A stretch of DNA of 64,000 nt from NCEH01 sp043195195 (GCF_043195195.1 NZ_JBAFWT010000011.1:79847-143846); one strand, 5' to 3'. Counted from the stretch's first letter, positions 7,530-18,576 are shown. Numbers and translations are program-made. The notes: generated by a model not told the origin, from the sequence alone.

Positions 7530-8834
7530 ATGTCAAGTATCGTGGTGGTGGGGTCGCAATGGGGCGATGAAGGCAAGGGCAAGATCGTTGACTGGCTCGC
7601 CGAGCGCGCCGACGTGGTCGTGCGCTTCAACGGCGGCCACAATGCCGGCCACACGCTGGTCATCGACGGTGTCAGCTATAAGCTGGCTCTCCTGCCTTCC
7701 GGCCTGGTTCGCGGGCGCTTGTCCGTCATCGGGAACGGCGTGGTGATCGATCCCGTCCATTTTGCAGGGGAGATCGAGCGCCTGAGGCAGCAGGGCGTCA
7801 GCGTGACCCCCGACCTGCTGCGGATCGCGCCCAATGCCGCGCTTATCCTCTCGGTGCATCGCGAGCTCGATTCCACGCGCGAGCAGGACAGCTCCGGATT
7901 GAAGATCGGCACCACTCAGCGCGGGATCGGCCCGGCCTATGAGGACAAGGTCGGGCGGCGTGCGATCCGCGTGGCGGATCTCACCGAGCCGGACACGCTG
8001 TTGGCCAAGGCCGAGAGGCTTCTGCGCCACCACAATCCCCTGCGCACGGGGCTTGGCTTGACGGCGGTGACGGCGGAGGCGATCCGCGACGAACTCCTGC
8101 GGGCCGCGGATCGCGTCCTGCCCTTCATGGACGATGTGTCGAGCCTCCTCGCGTCTCATCGGAGCGCCGGCAAGCATATCCTCTTCGAAGGGGCGCAAGG
8201 CGTGCTCCTCGATAATGACCACGGCACCTATCCGTTCGTCACCTCGTCCAGCACGGTGGCGGCGGGTGCTGCAAGCGGTTCCGGTGTAGGCCCTTCCTCG
8301 ATCGACTATGTCCTCGGCATCACCAAGGCCTATTCCACGCGGGTCGGCGAAGGTCCGCTTCCGACCGAGCAAGGCGGCGTGGTCGCGGATCACCTGGTCC
8401 AGCGCGGGCATGAGTTCGGCGTGAATACCGGGCGCCAGCGACGCTGCGGATGGTTCGATGCGGTGGCCGTGCGCCAGAGCGTGCGCACCGCCGGCATTCA
8501 GGGGATGGCCCTCACCAAGCTCGACGTTCTGGACGGCCTTCCCGAGGTCAAGGTCTGCGTCGGATACAGGCTCGACGGACGTCCCGTCGATCAATTGCCA
8601 CCGACCATGGCGGCGCAGGAGCGGGTGGAGCCGGTCTATGAGACGTTCGAGGGCTGGACGGAATCGTCGGTAGGCACGCGCACACTCGCCGGCTTGCCGC
8701 CCCAGGCGCTGCGCTATGTGCGGTTCCTGGAGGAAGCGACGGGCATTCCCGTCGCCGTGCTGTCGACGAGCCCGGAACGGACCGACACGATCTTGGTGCA
8801 CGACCCGTTCTTGCAGGGGTCGGCACCGGGATGA
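7530..8834 (+). CDS. Adenylosuccinate synthetase or paralogue (PurA-like)
   Basis: 434 residues. The ATG at 7530 is preferred over a GTG at 7518 because the GGAGGAG site abuts the GTG. It is a full-length PurA: SQWGDEGKGK with Asp13, His41 in GGHNAGHT, KIGTTQRGIGPAYEDKVGR, FEGAQGVLLDNDHGTYP, TRVGEGPLPTE and ALTKLDVLD. The aspartate-binding loop reads GVNTGRQRRCGW where common PurA enzymes have TVTGR or ATTGR. The canonical enzyme makes adenylosuccinate from IMP, Asp and GTP. Its position inside a catabolic island, rather than near the housekeeping genes usual for purA, suggests either a relocated purA or a paralogue that activates a lactam carbonyl with GTP. Whether another purA exists cannot be seen here. 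Confidence 0.75.
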   Translation: MSSIVVVGSQWGDEGKGKIVDWLAERADVVVRFNGGHNAGHTLVIDGVSYKLALLPSGLVRGRLSVIGNGVVIDPVHFAGEIERLRQQGVSVTPDLLRIAPNAALILSVHRELDSTREQDSSGLKIGTTQRGIGPAYEDKVGRRAIRVADLTEPDTLLAKAERLLRHHNPLRTGLGLTAVTAEAIRDELLRAADRVLPFMDDVSSLLASHRSAGKHILFEGAQGVLLDNDHGTYPFVTSSSTVAAGAASGSGVGPSSIDYVLGITKAYSTRVGEGPLPTEQGGVVADHLVQRGHEFGVNTGRQRRCGWFDAVAVRQSVRTAGIQGMALTKLDVLDGLPEVKVCVGYRLDGRPVDQLPPTMAAQERVEPVYETFEGWTESSVGTRTLAGLPPQALRYVRFLEEATGIPVAVLSTSPERTDTILVHDPFLQGSAPG

Positions 8835-9010
8835 GCTGACACACCAGACCCGAGGGGAAAACGACACCCTGTCACGCGGCGGGGAACGGCGGAGCTTTGC
8901 CAAAAAAAACAAAGCGAAACTATTTCAATGGGTGCGCCCTGTGTCTCCCGGAAGCTTAGAGACAAAGGGCGTGCGCGGGCCGGTCTTCAAGTGCAGAAGG
9001 AGATAATACC

Positions 9011-9541
9011 ATGGACGTTACTTTATTCCGGTCGGGTAATCGGCGGTGGCGCGTCGGGCTTATCAATGGACCCAACATGCCAAACCTTCATAACCGCAGC
9101 CCGGATGTCTATGGCCCGCCGCAGACCATCCAGCAGCTCGAAGATCGCAATGTAAAGCTCGGCGACGCATTAGGCGTGGAGGTCATCCCCTTCCACACCA
9201 ATTTCGACGGCGAAGTTCTCGAATGGCTGCATCAACATGCCTTCGCGGATGCGGTCGACGGCAAGCGACTAAACGCGGTCATCATCAACCCCGCCGGGTT
9301 GAACATCTATGGCGAGAACGTGCGCCATTGCCTGGAAGACAGCGGGCTACCTTATGTGGAAGTCCACTTTTCCAACATCGTGGTGCGCGAGTTGAAGTCC
9401 GTTTTCACGCGCACCGCAGTCGGCATCTGCCATGGCCTGCGCAAGCATTCCTACACCGCCGCGCTCGTTGCGGTCGTGGGCATGCTTGACGATGGCGACT
9501 TCGTGCGCCCGGCCAATTATGCGGAGCCGGCCGCCGAATGA
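9011..9541 (+). CDS. Type II dehydroquinase-like protein with altered substrate pocket
   Basis: 176 residues, ATG after a clear AAGGAG. The fold signature is type II 3-dehydroquinate dehydratase: LINGPNMPNL, then RSPDVYG, EWLHQHA, IINPAGLN and VEVHFSNI. The catalytic Tyr (DVYG), the Arg before SPD, the Asn of GPN and the His of EVH are kept. Substrate-binding residues are not. The family GxLTHTSxALRDA block is here GLNIYGENVRHC (His and Asp lost), the AREEFR Arg is replaced (VRELKS), and the NHEG Glu is Asp. So I do not call it AroQ. It probably catalyses a related elimination or isomerisation in the heterocycle pathway. It follows the PurA-like gene by 176 bases. Confidence 0.75.
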   Translation: MDVTLFRSGNRRWRVGLINGPNMPNLHNRSPDVYGPPQTIQQLEDRNVKLGDALGVEVIPFHTNFDGEVLEWLHQHAFADAVDGKRLNAVIINPAGLNIYGENVRHCLEDSGLPYVEVHFSNIVVRELKSVFTRTAVGICHGLRKHSYTAALVAVVGMLDDGDFVRPANYAEPAAE

Positions 9542-9548
9542 GCGCTCG

Positions 9549-9578
9549 GGCCCCGGCCGTGCGGCCGGGGGCTCAAAT
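9549..9578 (+). terminator. GC-rich hairpin between convergent genes
   Basis: CCCCGGCCG (9551-9559) pairs with CGGCCGGGG (9562-9570); the innermost pairs must open to make a loop. It is followed by GCTCAAATTT. It lies just after the dehydroquinase-like stop and before the convergent end of gyrB, so it can end transcription from the left. Confidence 0.55.
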
Positions 9579-9641
9579 TTGAATGGATCGGCGGTGGCGG
9601 CGAGGGATCGTCGCCTCGCTTGTCCCGAAACGGATCAACGA

Positions 9642-12065
<2,424 letters not shown>

Positions 12066-12428
12066 GGTCAATCTCGAATCGTTGGAACGCTTGATTATCT
12101 TTTACCGCAAAGCCGCGGTTATTTGGTGGCAAAGCCTTGGGTGGCGGCAAGATCGGCCGCATCCGCGTGCCGAGAGCCATCCGCGCGCGAAGGTTCGTGC
12201 TGCCTGCGCACGCACCACGCGGCCGGGTGAGGCGACGGCAAGGACGAGAAGAGCGGAAAAGAGGGCAACCCTGCCAGATCCATCCCGCACGTGTGCGCCC
12301 GCGCGCGTCGCACGTCAAGTTTCTGCCGCTGGGGAAGGCTCGCAAGGTCCGAGCGCGGGCTTCGCCATGAAGCGCCGGCCCCGTGAAGCGCCGAACCTAA
12401 GCCGGCGTTTCAGTCACGCTGGGCGTGC
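12066..12428. other. Non-coding stretch upstream of gyrB
   Basis: 363 bases between gyrB and the L,D-transpeptidase gene. It should hold the gyrB promoter. I see no credible coding frame, no strong hairpin with a T-run and no repeat; only a weak 5-bp inverted repeat (ACCGC...GCGGT near 12105-12115). Confidence 0.5.
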
Positions 12429-13082
12429 TCAGCGCTGGACATAGACCCGCGTGCCGAGTGGAACGCGGGAATAGAGATCGATGATGTCCTGGTTGAGCAG
12501 GCGGATGCAGCCGCTCGACACCTGCTTGCCGATGCTGTCCGGCTCGATGGTGCCGTGCAGGCGGAACATGGTGTCGCGGTCGCCGTCATAGAGGTAGAGC
12601 GCACGCGGGCCGAGCGGATTGGTTTCACCGCCCGGCAGGCCCGAGGCATAGGGACCGTAGCGCTCCGGCTGGCGGGCGATCATGTTGGCGGTCGGGGTCC
12701 AGTGCGGCCACTTTTCCTTGCGCTTGATGGTGGCCCAGCCGCTATAGCTGTAGCCCTGCTTGCCGACCCCGACGCCGTAGCGGATCGCCTTGCCGCCCTT
12801 CTCCACGAAATAGAGGAACTTGTTGTCGATATCGACGACGATGGTGCCGGGCGGGTATTTGGTGGGATAATCCACCACATGCCGCAGATAGATCGGGTCG
12901 ATCTCCGACACATCCACCGCATCCACCTCGAACGGCTCGCCGGGGATCGGGCCATACATGGTCAGCGCAGCCGTGGAGGGGGCGCCGGAATTGTCGGTGA
13001 CGCAAGCCGCCAGGAACAGCGGTGTGCCGAGAACGAAGAGCCGCCGGCTCAGTACGGCGGTGGAAAGGCTTTCGCTGGGCAT
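12429..13082 (-). CDS. L,D-transpeptidase (YkuD domain), lipoprotein
   Basis: 217 residues from the ATG at 13082. The N-terminal signal has a lipobox-like LFLAAC, so membrane anchoring is likely. The YkuD catalytic motif is complete: FRLHGTIEPDSIGKQ, then SSGCIRLLNQD with nucleophile Cys192 near the C-terminus. These enzymes make 3-3 cross-links in peptidoglycan or attach proteins to it, in the periplasm. It is inserted between recF and gyrB on the same strand. A second L,D-transpeptidase of the YafK type lies at 25636-26880. Confidence 0.9.
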   Translation of the reverse strand: MPSESLSTAVLSRRLFVLGTPLFLAACVTDNSGAPSTAALTMYGPIPGEPFEVDAVDVSEIDPIYLRHVVDYPTKYPPGTIVVDIDNKFLYFVEKGGKAIRYGVGVGKQGYSYSGWATIKRKEKWPHWTPTANMIARQPERYGPYASGLPGGETNPLGPRALYLYDGDRDTMFRLHGTIEPDSIGKQVSSGCIRLLNQDIIDLYSRVPLGTRVYVQR

Positions 13083-13218
13083 GGGTCCCCGAAGCAGCTG
13101 CGAATCATGTCTACCTGGGTAGCATGAGCAGATTCTGCGCGGGTGGCGGTCGCGCCACACAGAGGGAAAAAGCAGCACAAACCAGCAATAAACCGCTGCA
13201 CCGGCGGGCGACGCAGGC

Positions 13219-14409
13219 TCAAGCTTCCGCTACGATAGAACCGGGTCGGACGCTCAATCGCTCCGCTTGGTCGAGGGCTGAAAAGACCGTGGCATCGGCG
13301 CCTGTCAACCAGACCTGCGCACCAAGGCGGGCCAGCGCCGCGAACAGACCGAGCCGCCGCTCGGCATCGAGATAGGCCGCCACATCATCGAGAAGCACAA
13401 TCGGCGCAAGGCCTTGCATGGAGGCGACCAGGCGCGCATGGGACAGCGCCAGGCCGATCAGCAGGGATTTCTGCTCCCCGGTAGAGCAACGCGCCGCCGG
13501 TAGCGCCTTTTCAGCATGGACCACCGTCAGGTCGCACAGATGTGGACCTTCCAGCGTGCGCCCGGCTGCCCGGTCGCGGGGACGGCTGTCACGCAAAAGT
13601 GCGCGATAACGATCTTCCACCTCCAGCGCCGGCGCGTCCGAGAGCATGCGCTCCACGGTGCCTTCCAGCGCGATCGAAGCGTGCGGAAACGGGGAGGTGG
13701 GGTCCCGGTCGGCGGCGATTTCGGCGGCAAGGCGGCCCACTGTCTCCAGGCGGGCGGCGGAAACCGCGACGGCCAGTTCCGCCACTTCGCGTTCCACCGC
13801 ATCCAGGAACCGCGCGCTCCCACCTTCCTCCAGCAACCTGTTGCGCGCGCGCAGGGCGCGTTCCAGCGCGTTGACGCGGGTGCCGTGTTCCGCATCGACA
13901 GCCAACACCAGCCGGTCGAGGAACCGCCTGCGGTCGGAAGGTGGGCCGATGAACAGGCCGTCCATGTCCGGGGTCAGCCAGACCACCTTGAGATGATCGA
14001 GGAAGGCATTTGCGGACGAGACGGTCTCGCGCTCGATCCGGCAACGGCGTGGCCCCGCGCTGCCGCCGGAAGCGGGTTCCATGCCGGTGCCGAGATGCAC
14101 CGCCCCGAAGATCCCCTCAATCTCCGCCGCCACCGCCCAGGAGCCGTCTCCCTGGTGTTGCGCCACCGTGTCGAGCGCGGCCCTCCGCAGCCCCCGGCCG
14201 GGGGAGAGCAGGGAGATCGCTTCCAGAAGATTGGTCTTGCCGGCACCGTTCGGGCCGGTGAGCACGACCGGGCCGTCGCCGACGCTTATCTGAGCGGCCT
14301 CGTAGGATCGGAAGCGCGTGAGGATCAGTCTGCGGATCCGGGCGCGGGGCGCTGCTCTTGGCGGTAAAGCCGTGGCTGCGCCCGATGCGGCATCAGGCGC
14401 GCGGGTCAT
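13219..14409 (-). CDS. recF: DNA replication/repair protein RecF
   Basis: 396 residues. The SMC-like ATPase has Walker A GPNGAGKTNLLEAISLLSPG, signature STGEQKSLLIGLAL and Walker B PIVLLDDVAAYLD. The order GRGLRRA and VVWLTPDMDGLFIGPPSDRR is typical of RecF. An Ala/Arg-rich N-terminal extension of about 20 residues precedes IRRLILTRFRSY; a later start is possible. RecF loads RecA at gaps with RecO and RecR. It lies downstream of dnaN on the same strand, 108 bases away. Confidence 0.95.
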   Translation of the reverse strand: MTRAPDAASGAATALPPRAAPRARIRRLILTRFRSYEAAQISVGDGPVVLTGPNGAGKTNLLEAISLLSPGRGLRRAALDTVAQHQGDGSWAVAAEIEGIFGAVHLGTGMEPASGGSAGPRRCRIERETVSSANAFLDHLKVVWLTPDMDGLFIGPPSDRRRFLDRLVLAVDAEHGTRVNALERALRARNRLLEEGGSARFLDAVEREVAELAVAVSAARLETVGRLAAEIAADRDPTSPFPHASIALEGTVERMLSDAPALEVEDRYRALLRDSRPRDRAAGRTLEGPHLCDLTVVHAEKALPAARCSTGEQKSLLIGLALSHARLVASMQGLAPIVLLDDVAAYLDAERRLGLFAALARLGAQVWLTGADATVFSALDQAERLSVRPGSIVAEA

Positions 14410-14517
14410 GGAATTTCAGGTCCGGTAATAAACGACGGCGGCAGCCTGAAGATGGCCTTCGCCGCGCCGCGCGCAAGGGTGTGGCCCTGGCGCGCGCGAT
14501 CTCGCCGCCTTCCTGCC

Positions 14518-15639
14518 TCACACCCGCATCGGCATCAGCACGTAGAGCGCATCGGTCTTCGTGCTGTCGCGCACCAGGGTGGGAGAGCCGGAATCCGCAA
14601 GCTTCAGTTCCGCCGTGTCGCCTTCCAACTGGGCCGTGATATCCAGCAAATATCGGCTGTTGAAGCCGATATCGAGGGGCTCGGCGGCATAGTCCACCTC
14701 AAGCTCCTCGGTGGCGCTGCCGGAATCCGGATTGGTGACCGAGAGCACCAGTTTGCCGTCCGTCAGGGAGAGCTTCACTGCCCGCCCGCGCTCGCTGGAG
14801 ACGGTGGAGACGCGATCGACGGCCGCGGCAAAATCCGTCTTGTCGACCATCAGCACCTTGTCGTTGCCGGCGGGGATGACGCGATTGTAGTCGGGGAAGG
14901 TGCCGTCGATCAGCTTGGAGGTCAGCACGATCGCGCCCACAGCCACCCGGATCTTGGTGGTGGAGAGCGAGACGGTGACTTCCGCGTCCTTGTCCTCAAG
15001 CAGCTTCTGCACTTCGGCGACGGTCTTGCGCGGTACGATGATGCCAGGCATGCCGGCCGCGCCCTCGGGGGCATCAAGCTCGGCCTGGGCAAGGCGGTGG
15101 CCGTCGGTGGCGACGGCCCGCAGGGTTGCCTTGCTGCCGGTGGTGTCGGCGACATGCAGGAAGATGCCATTCAGATAATAGCGCGTCTCCTCGGTGGAGA
15201 TGGCGAATTGGGTCTTGTCCACCAGGCGCCGGAACTCAGCCCCCTTCAGCTTGAAGGAATGGGTGAATTCGCCGGTCGCGAGATCGGGGAAATCCTCTTG
15301 CGGCAGGGTTTGCAGGGTGAAGCGGGCGCGTCCCGCGCGGACCAGCAGGGTGCCGCGATCGCCGCTCGATTCCAACTGCACCTGCGCACCTTCGGGGAGC
15401 TTGCGCACGATGTCGTAGATCACATGGGCCGGTACGGTGGTGGCACCATCCTGGTCCACCTGGGCCGGTATCGCTTCAACGACCTCTAGGTCGAGGTCGG
15501 TGGCCTTCAACTCCAGCCCCGCGGTGCCTGTGCGGATCAGCACATTGGCCAGAATCGGAATGGTGTTGCGACGTTCGACGACGCGATGGACATGGCTGAG
15601 CGACTTGAGTAGCTCGGCGCGTTCGACGGTGACCTTCAT
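14518..15639 (-). CDS. dnaN: DNA polymerase III beta subunit (sliding clamp)
   Basis: 373 residues, MKVTVERAELLKSLSHVHRV at the start and the clamp C-terminus LYVLMPMRV. Three clamp domains are present, with conserved LANVLIRT, ATDGHRLA and NSRYLLD. The clamp tethers polymerase III to DNA and is a dimer. The region immediately upstream (15640-15859) carries no dnaA; crtW lies there instead. No DnaA box of the TTATCCACA type was seen in that gap. Confidence 0.96.
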   Translation of the reverse strand: MKVTVERAELLKSLSHVHRVVERRNTIPILANVLIRTGTAGLELKATDLDLEVVEAIPAQVDQDGATTVPAHVIYDIVRKLPEGAQVQLESSGDRGTLLVRAGRARFTLQTLPQEDFPDLATGEFTHSFKLKGAEFRRLVDKTQFAISTEETRYYLNGIFLHVADTTGSKATLRAVATDGHRLAQAELDAPEGAAGMPGIIVPRKTVAEVQKLLEDKDAEVTVSLSTTKIRVAVGAIVLTSKLIDGTFPDYNRVIPAGNDKVLMVDKTDFAAAVDRVSTVSSERGRAVKLSLTDGKLVLSVTNPDSGSATEELEVDYAAEPLDIGFNSRYLLDITAQLEGDTAELKLADSGSPTLVRDSTKTDALYVLMPMRV

Positions 15640-15859
15640 TGGCCCGGACCCGTTACTCTACGTGCGGGGAAACTAAGCACGCTCAGGCTGGCGCCCGAAC
15701 GGCCCGCGACCGGATCGTTCACAACGAACCCGTGGGCCGCAGACATTGCCGCTCGCGCTGCACCAAAGCAAGGGCATCCGTGCGCTTTTCCCCGCAACTG
15801 ATGTGAAGGGATACAAATTCCCGCAACACGCGCAAGGATCAAGGGCCGCTCAATGCCCG

Positions 15860-16672
15860 TTATCGCGGCCTTACCGTCTCTCGCCGGTATTTCGGTAGCC
15901 GCCACCACGGCACGAACGGCGCCTCGTGGTGCTCGTGGTGATAGCCGAAATGAAAGCAGGTCAGGAGCGACCAGAGATAGCCGTACTCATTGCTGCGCGC
16001 GTTATGCTTATCGGCAAAGCCCGGCTCGCCGTGGCGGTGGGGCAGATAAGTGCCGAAATAGAACAATTGCAGCGCTGAGAGCAGCGCCGGAAGGGCCCAG
16101 AACAGCAGCACGTTCAAAACCGGCGCGCCGATCACCAGGATGTAGACCGCCAGCACGGCGGTCAGGATGCCGAATTCCCGCCAGCCGAAATAGGTGCGCA
16201 TGAAGCGCAGGAACCACGGCCAGAAGCGGTCGGGATGGTCGGCGTCGAAATCCGGATCGCCTTCGGTACCGGAATGGCGATGGTGGTCGTGGTGCTTCGG
16301 CAACAGGCGATCATAGCTGAAGGCCGCATAGAGGCCGAGCGCGACGCGGCCCACCCAGAGGTTGATCTTCGGCCGGAACGGCGCCAGCGAGCCGTGCATG
16401 CAATCGTGGGCGATGATGAACAGCCCGACGTCGAGCCAGGTCTGGAGCGCGATCACCAAAGGCGCGGCATAGAGGTCCGGCGGCGCGAGGCGCAGGAAGA
16501 ACACGCCGAAGATATGCCCCGCCAGCCAGCCGCCGATCACCAAAGCGGCAAGGCCGAGGCCGATGGCGCCCTGACGGGCATAGGCCCGTCTCATCTCGAC
16601 CGCCGCCGCGCTGGGCGCGCGGGTGCGGCCGGCTTTTTCTCCCGTGCCGCGCCCCGAGGTGGAAACGCTCAC
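15860..16672 (-). CDS. crtW: Beta-carotene ketolase (CrtW type)
   Basis: 270 residues, membrane fatty-acid-desaturase superfamily. The histidine clusters of CrtW are present: HDCMHGSL, HHDHHRHSG, and the terminal HFGYHHEHHEAPFVPWWRLP. CrtW adds 4-keto groups to beta-ionone rings, giving canthaxanthin, or astaxanthin together with CrtZ. The start overlaps the stop of crtZ by 4 bases, so the two are coupled. The N-terminal 25 residues are polar and may be dispensable. crtY, crtI and crtB are not in the window. Confidence 0.88.
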   Translation of the reverse strand: MSVSTSGRGTGEKAGRTRAPSAAAVEMRRAYARQGAIGLGLAALVIGGWLAGHIFGVFFLRLAPPDLYAAPLVIALQTWLDVGLFIIAHDCMHGSLAPFRPKINLWVGRVALGLYAAFSYDRLLPKHHDHHRHSGTEGDPDFDADHPDRFWPWFLRFMRTYFGWREFGILTAVLAVYILVIGAPVLNVLLFWALPALLSALQLFYFGTYLPHRHGEPGFADKHNARSNEYGYLWSLLTCFHFGYHHEHHEAPFVPWWRLPKYRRETVRPR

Positions 16673-17166
16673 GAGCGGGTGTCCACGTTCTTCAGGGAGC
16701 CGCCGTGGGTTTCCCGCAACTGGTCGCGCAGCTTTTGCACCGGCTGGGCATAGAGGAAGCCGAAGGAGACACAGCCCTCCTTGCCGTCCACCGCATGGTG
16801 CAGGCGGTGCGCCTGGACAAGGCGCTTGAGATAGCCGTTGCGCGGCACATAGCGGAACGGCCAGCGCTGGTGGGTCAGCCCGTCATGGACAAAGAAATAC
16901 AGGAACCCGTACACCGTCATGCCGACGCCGACCCAATAGAGCGGGCCAAAGCCACCCGACCCGTAGATGATGAGGCCGATGGCGAGCAAGGCGAACACGA
17001 CGGCATAGAGATCGTTCTGCTCGAAGACATCGTCATGGGGCTCATGGTGCGAGCGATGCCAGCCCCACCCCCAGCCGTGCATGATGTATTTATGCGCAGC
17101 CCAGGCGACGCCTTCCATGACGGCGACGGTGACGAGAACGATCAGCGTGTTCAAAGCGAATGTCAT
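16669..17166 (-). CDS. crtZ: Beta-carotene hydroxylase (CrtZ type)
   Basis: 165 residues. Histidine motifs are AHKYIMHGWGWGWHRSHHEP near residues 24-43, then HDGLTHQRWP and AHRLHHAVDGKEGCVSFGF, which match CrtZ precisely. Four membrane segments are expected. CrtZ hydroxylates carbon 3 of beta-ionone rings. Together with CrtW directly downstream this predicts 3-hydroxy-4-keto xanthophylls, provided beta-carotene is made elsewhere in the genome. 204 bases separate it from the upstream ABC permease gene. Confidence 0.92.
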   Translation of the reverse strand: MTFALNTLIVLVTVAVMEGVAWAAHKYIMHGWGWGWHRSHHEPHDDVFEQNDLYAVVFALLAIGLIIYGSGGFGPLYWVGVGMTVYGFLYFFVHDGLTHQRWPFRYVPRNGYLKRLVQAHRLHHAVDGKEGCVSFGFLYAQPVQKLRDQLRETHGGSLKNVDTRS

Positions 17167-17370
17167 GGTTCAAAGCTCAGGTTCGGGGCGCCTGCCCTCG
17201 CTGCCGGATAACCGGATGCGGAAGGGCGCCGGGCCGTGGCGGCGTGCCCCGGTCGGGGCAATGCGAGCGCAATGCGGGTCCGCCCGCCTTGTCCTGCCTC
17301 AATATTCGGCATCAGCTTGCGCTCCGCGGCCCGTGGACCAGAAACGGCAGGCATCCGATCATGCGGCCTC

Positions 17371-18576
17371 TCAGCCAAGTCGGACATGGCGCTGGGCAAG
17401 CACCAAGCTCGCGAGAAGTCCGAGTCCAGCATAGCAAATAAGAACGAAAAGCGCAGGCGCCAGCTCGGCGAATGCGGCGCCGCGCCACAGGCTGGCCTGA
17501 TAGGCGTCGATCACCCAGGCATTGGGCGTGATCCAGCCGAGGTTTTGCAGCCACTCCGGCATGAGGAAGCGGGGCACCATGCTGCCGCCGATGGCGGAGA
17601 GCATCAACACCGCGAAGGTGGAGAGGGTCTGCGCCTGCTGCCGGCTCTGTGCCGCCGATGCCAGCGCCAGTGCCAGGCTCGCGGTGGCCGCCGCCGCGGC
17701 GAAGGTGGTTGCGATCCAGGTGCCGAAATGGGGCAGCACGGCCACCCCGTAGACCAGCGAGGCGACCGCAAACAGCAGCGACACCTGCAGCACGCCCTGC
17801 AAGGTAATGAACGCGAACTTTCCCAGCACCATCACGCCCGTGCCCCCCGGCATCATCAGGATGCGGTCGAAAATGCCCGAGCGGCGCTCCTCCACCAAGC
17901 TCGCGGCCCCTTGCACCGAGGAAAACAGAAGGAACAGGACGGCGATCGCGCCAGCATAATAAGTGACGGTGGGCAGGGCCTTGAGGGAATCGACGGTCTG
18001 GCGGGCGAAAAAGTCCCCGCCACGCGGCGCTTCACCTTTGGCGATGCTCTCCGCGCTTGCCTGCAGGGCGAGATCGAACTGTTCTTTTTGTTCCGCGGTG
18101 AAAGCTCCGACGATGGACTCCATCTGAGCGCCGAGCCGCTTGAGCCCGATCTGCGGCAAGCGTTCGGCGATGAGCGTCTGCACATGGGCCATCAGCAGAC
18201 CCGCGGCCGCGGCGCGCCCGGGATCGGCCAGGACGAGCAGTGGCGGCTGAGCGCCGCCGGTCGTCGGATCCGAGGCGATGACCAGCCCGGCGTCGGCGGT
18301 GCCGGAGCGCACGGCCGCGCGCACGGCGGTTTCGTCCGCGAGCGGGACGGCCTTCACCAGCGGGGCATTGTGAAGCGCGAGGAACAGTTCATGGCCGGCG
18401 GCGCTGCCCGAGGCATCGGTCACCGCCGCCTTGACCGGGGCGTCGTCGCCGCTGATGCCGGTGAAGACCGCCGCGAACACCAGGAACATCAAGGGCGGCA
18501 GCACGAAGGTCATCACCAGCGCGCCCCTATCGCGCAGCAGAGTGAGACCCATGGCCTTCATGATGGCGCGGATCAT
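17371..18576 (-). CDS. ABC-2 type exporter, permease subunit
   Basis: 401 residues. One N-terminal membrane segment (ALVMTFVLPPLMFLVFAAVF) is followed by a large periplasmic region to about residue 210. Five further segments follow, with the ABC-2 hallmark LVEERRSGIFDRILMMP. This YhhJ/DrrB-like layout is used for lipid, drug or polymer export. The start overlaps the ATPase gene by 4 bases, which in turn overlaps the GGPP synthase gene, so all three form one translationally coupled operon. I infer export of, or resistance to, an isoprenoid-derived product; the sequence does not prove it. Confidence 0.85.
   Translation of the reverse strand: MIRAIMKAMGLTLLRDRGALVMTFVLPPLMFLVFAAVFTGISGDDAPVKAAVTDASGSAAGHELFLALHNAPLVKAVPLADETAVRAAVRSGTADAGLVIASDPTTGGAQPPLLVLADPGRAAAAGLLMAHVQTLIAERLPQIGLKRLGAQMESIVGAFTAEQKEQFDLALQASAESIAKGEAPRGGDFFARQTVDSLKALPTVTYYAGAIAVLFLLFSSVQGAASLVEERRSGIFDRILMMPGGTGVMVLGKFAFITLQGVLQVSLLFAVASLVYGVAVLPHFGTWIATTFAAAAATASLALALASAAQSRQQAQTLSTFAVLMLSAIGGSMVPRFLMPEWLQNLGWITPNAWVIDAYQASLWRGAAFAELAPALFVLICYAGLGLLASLVLAQRHVRLG

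Noticed and set aside
9011..9541. Straightforward AroQ (3-dehydroquinate dehydratase)
   Set aside because: Several substrate-binding residues are replaced and no shikimate genes are nearby, so the housekeeping name would mislead.
15640..15859. Possible replication origin next to dnaN
   Set aside because: No TTATCCACA-type boxes, no AT-rich unwinding region and no dnaA were found in the 220 bases.
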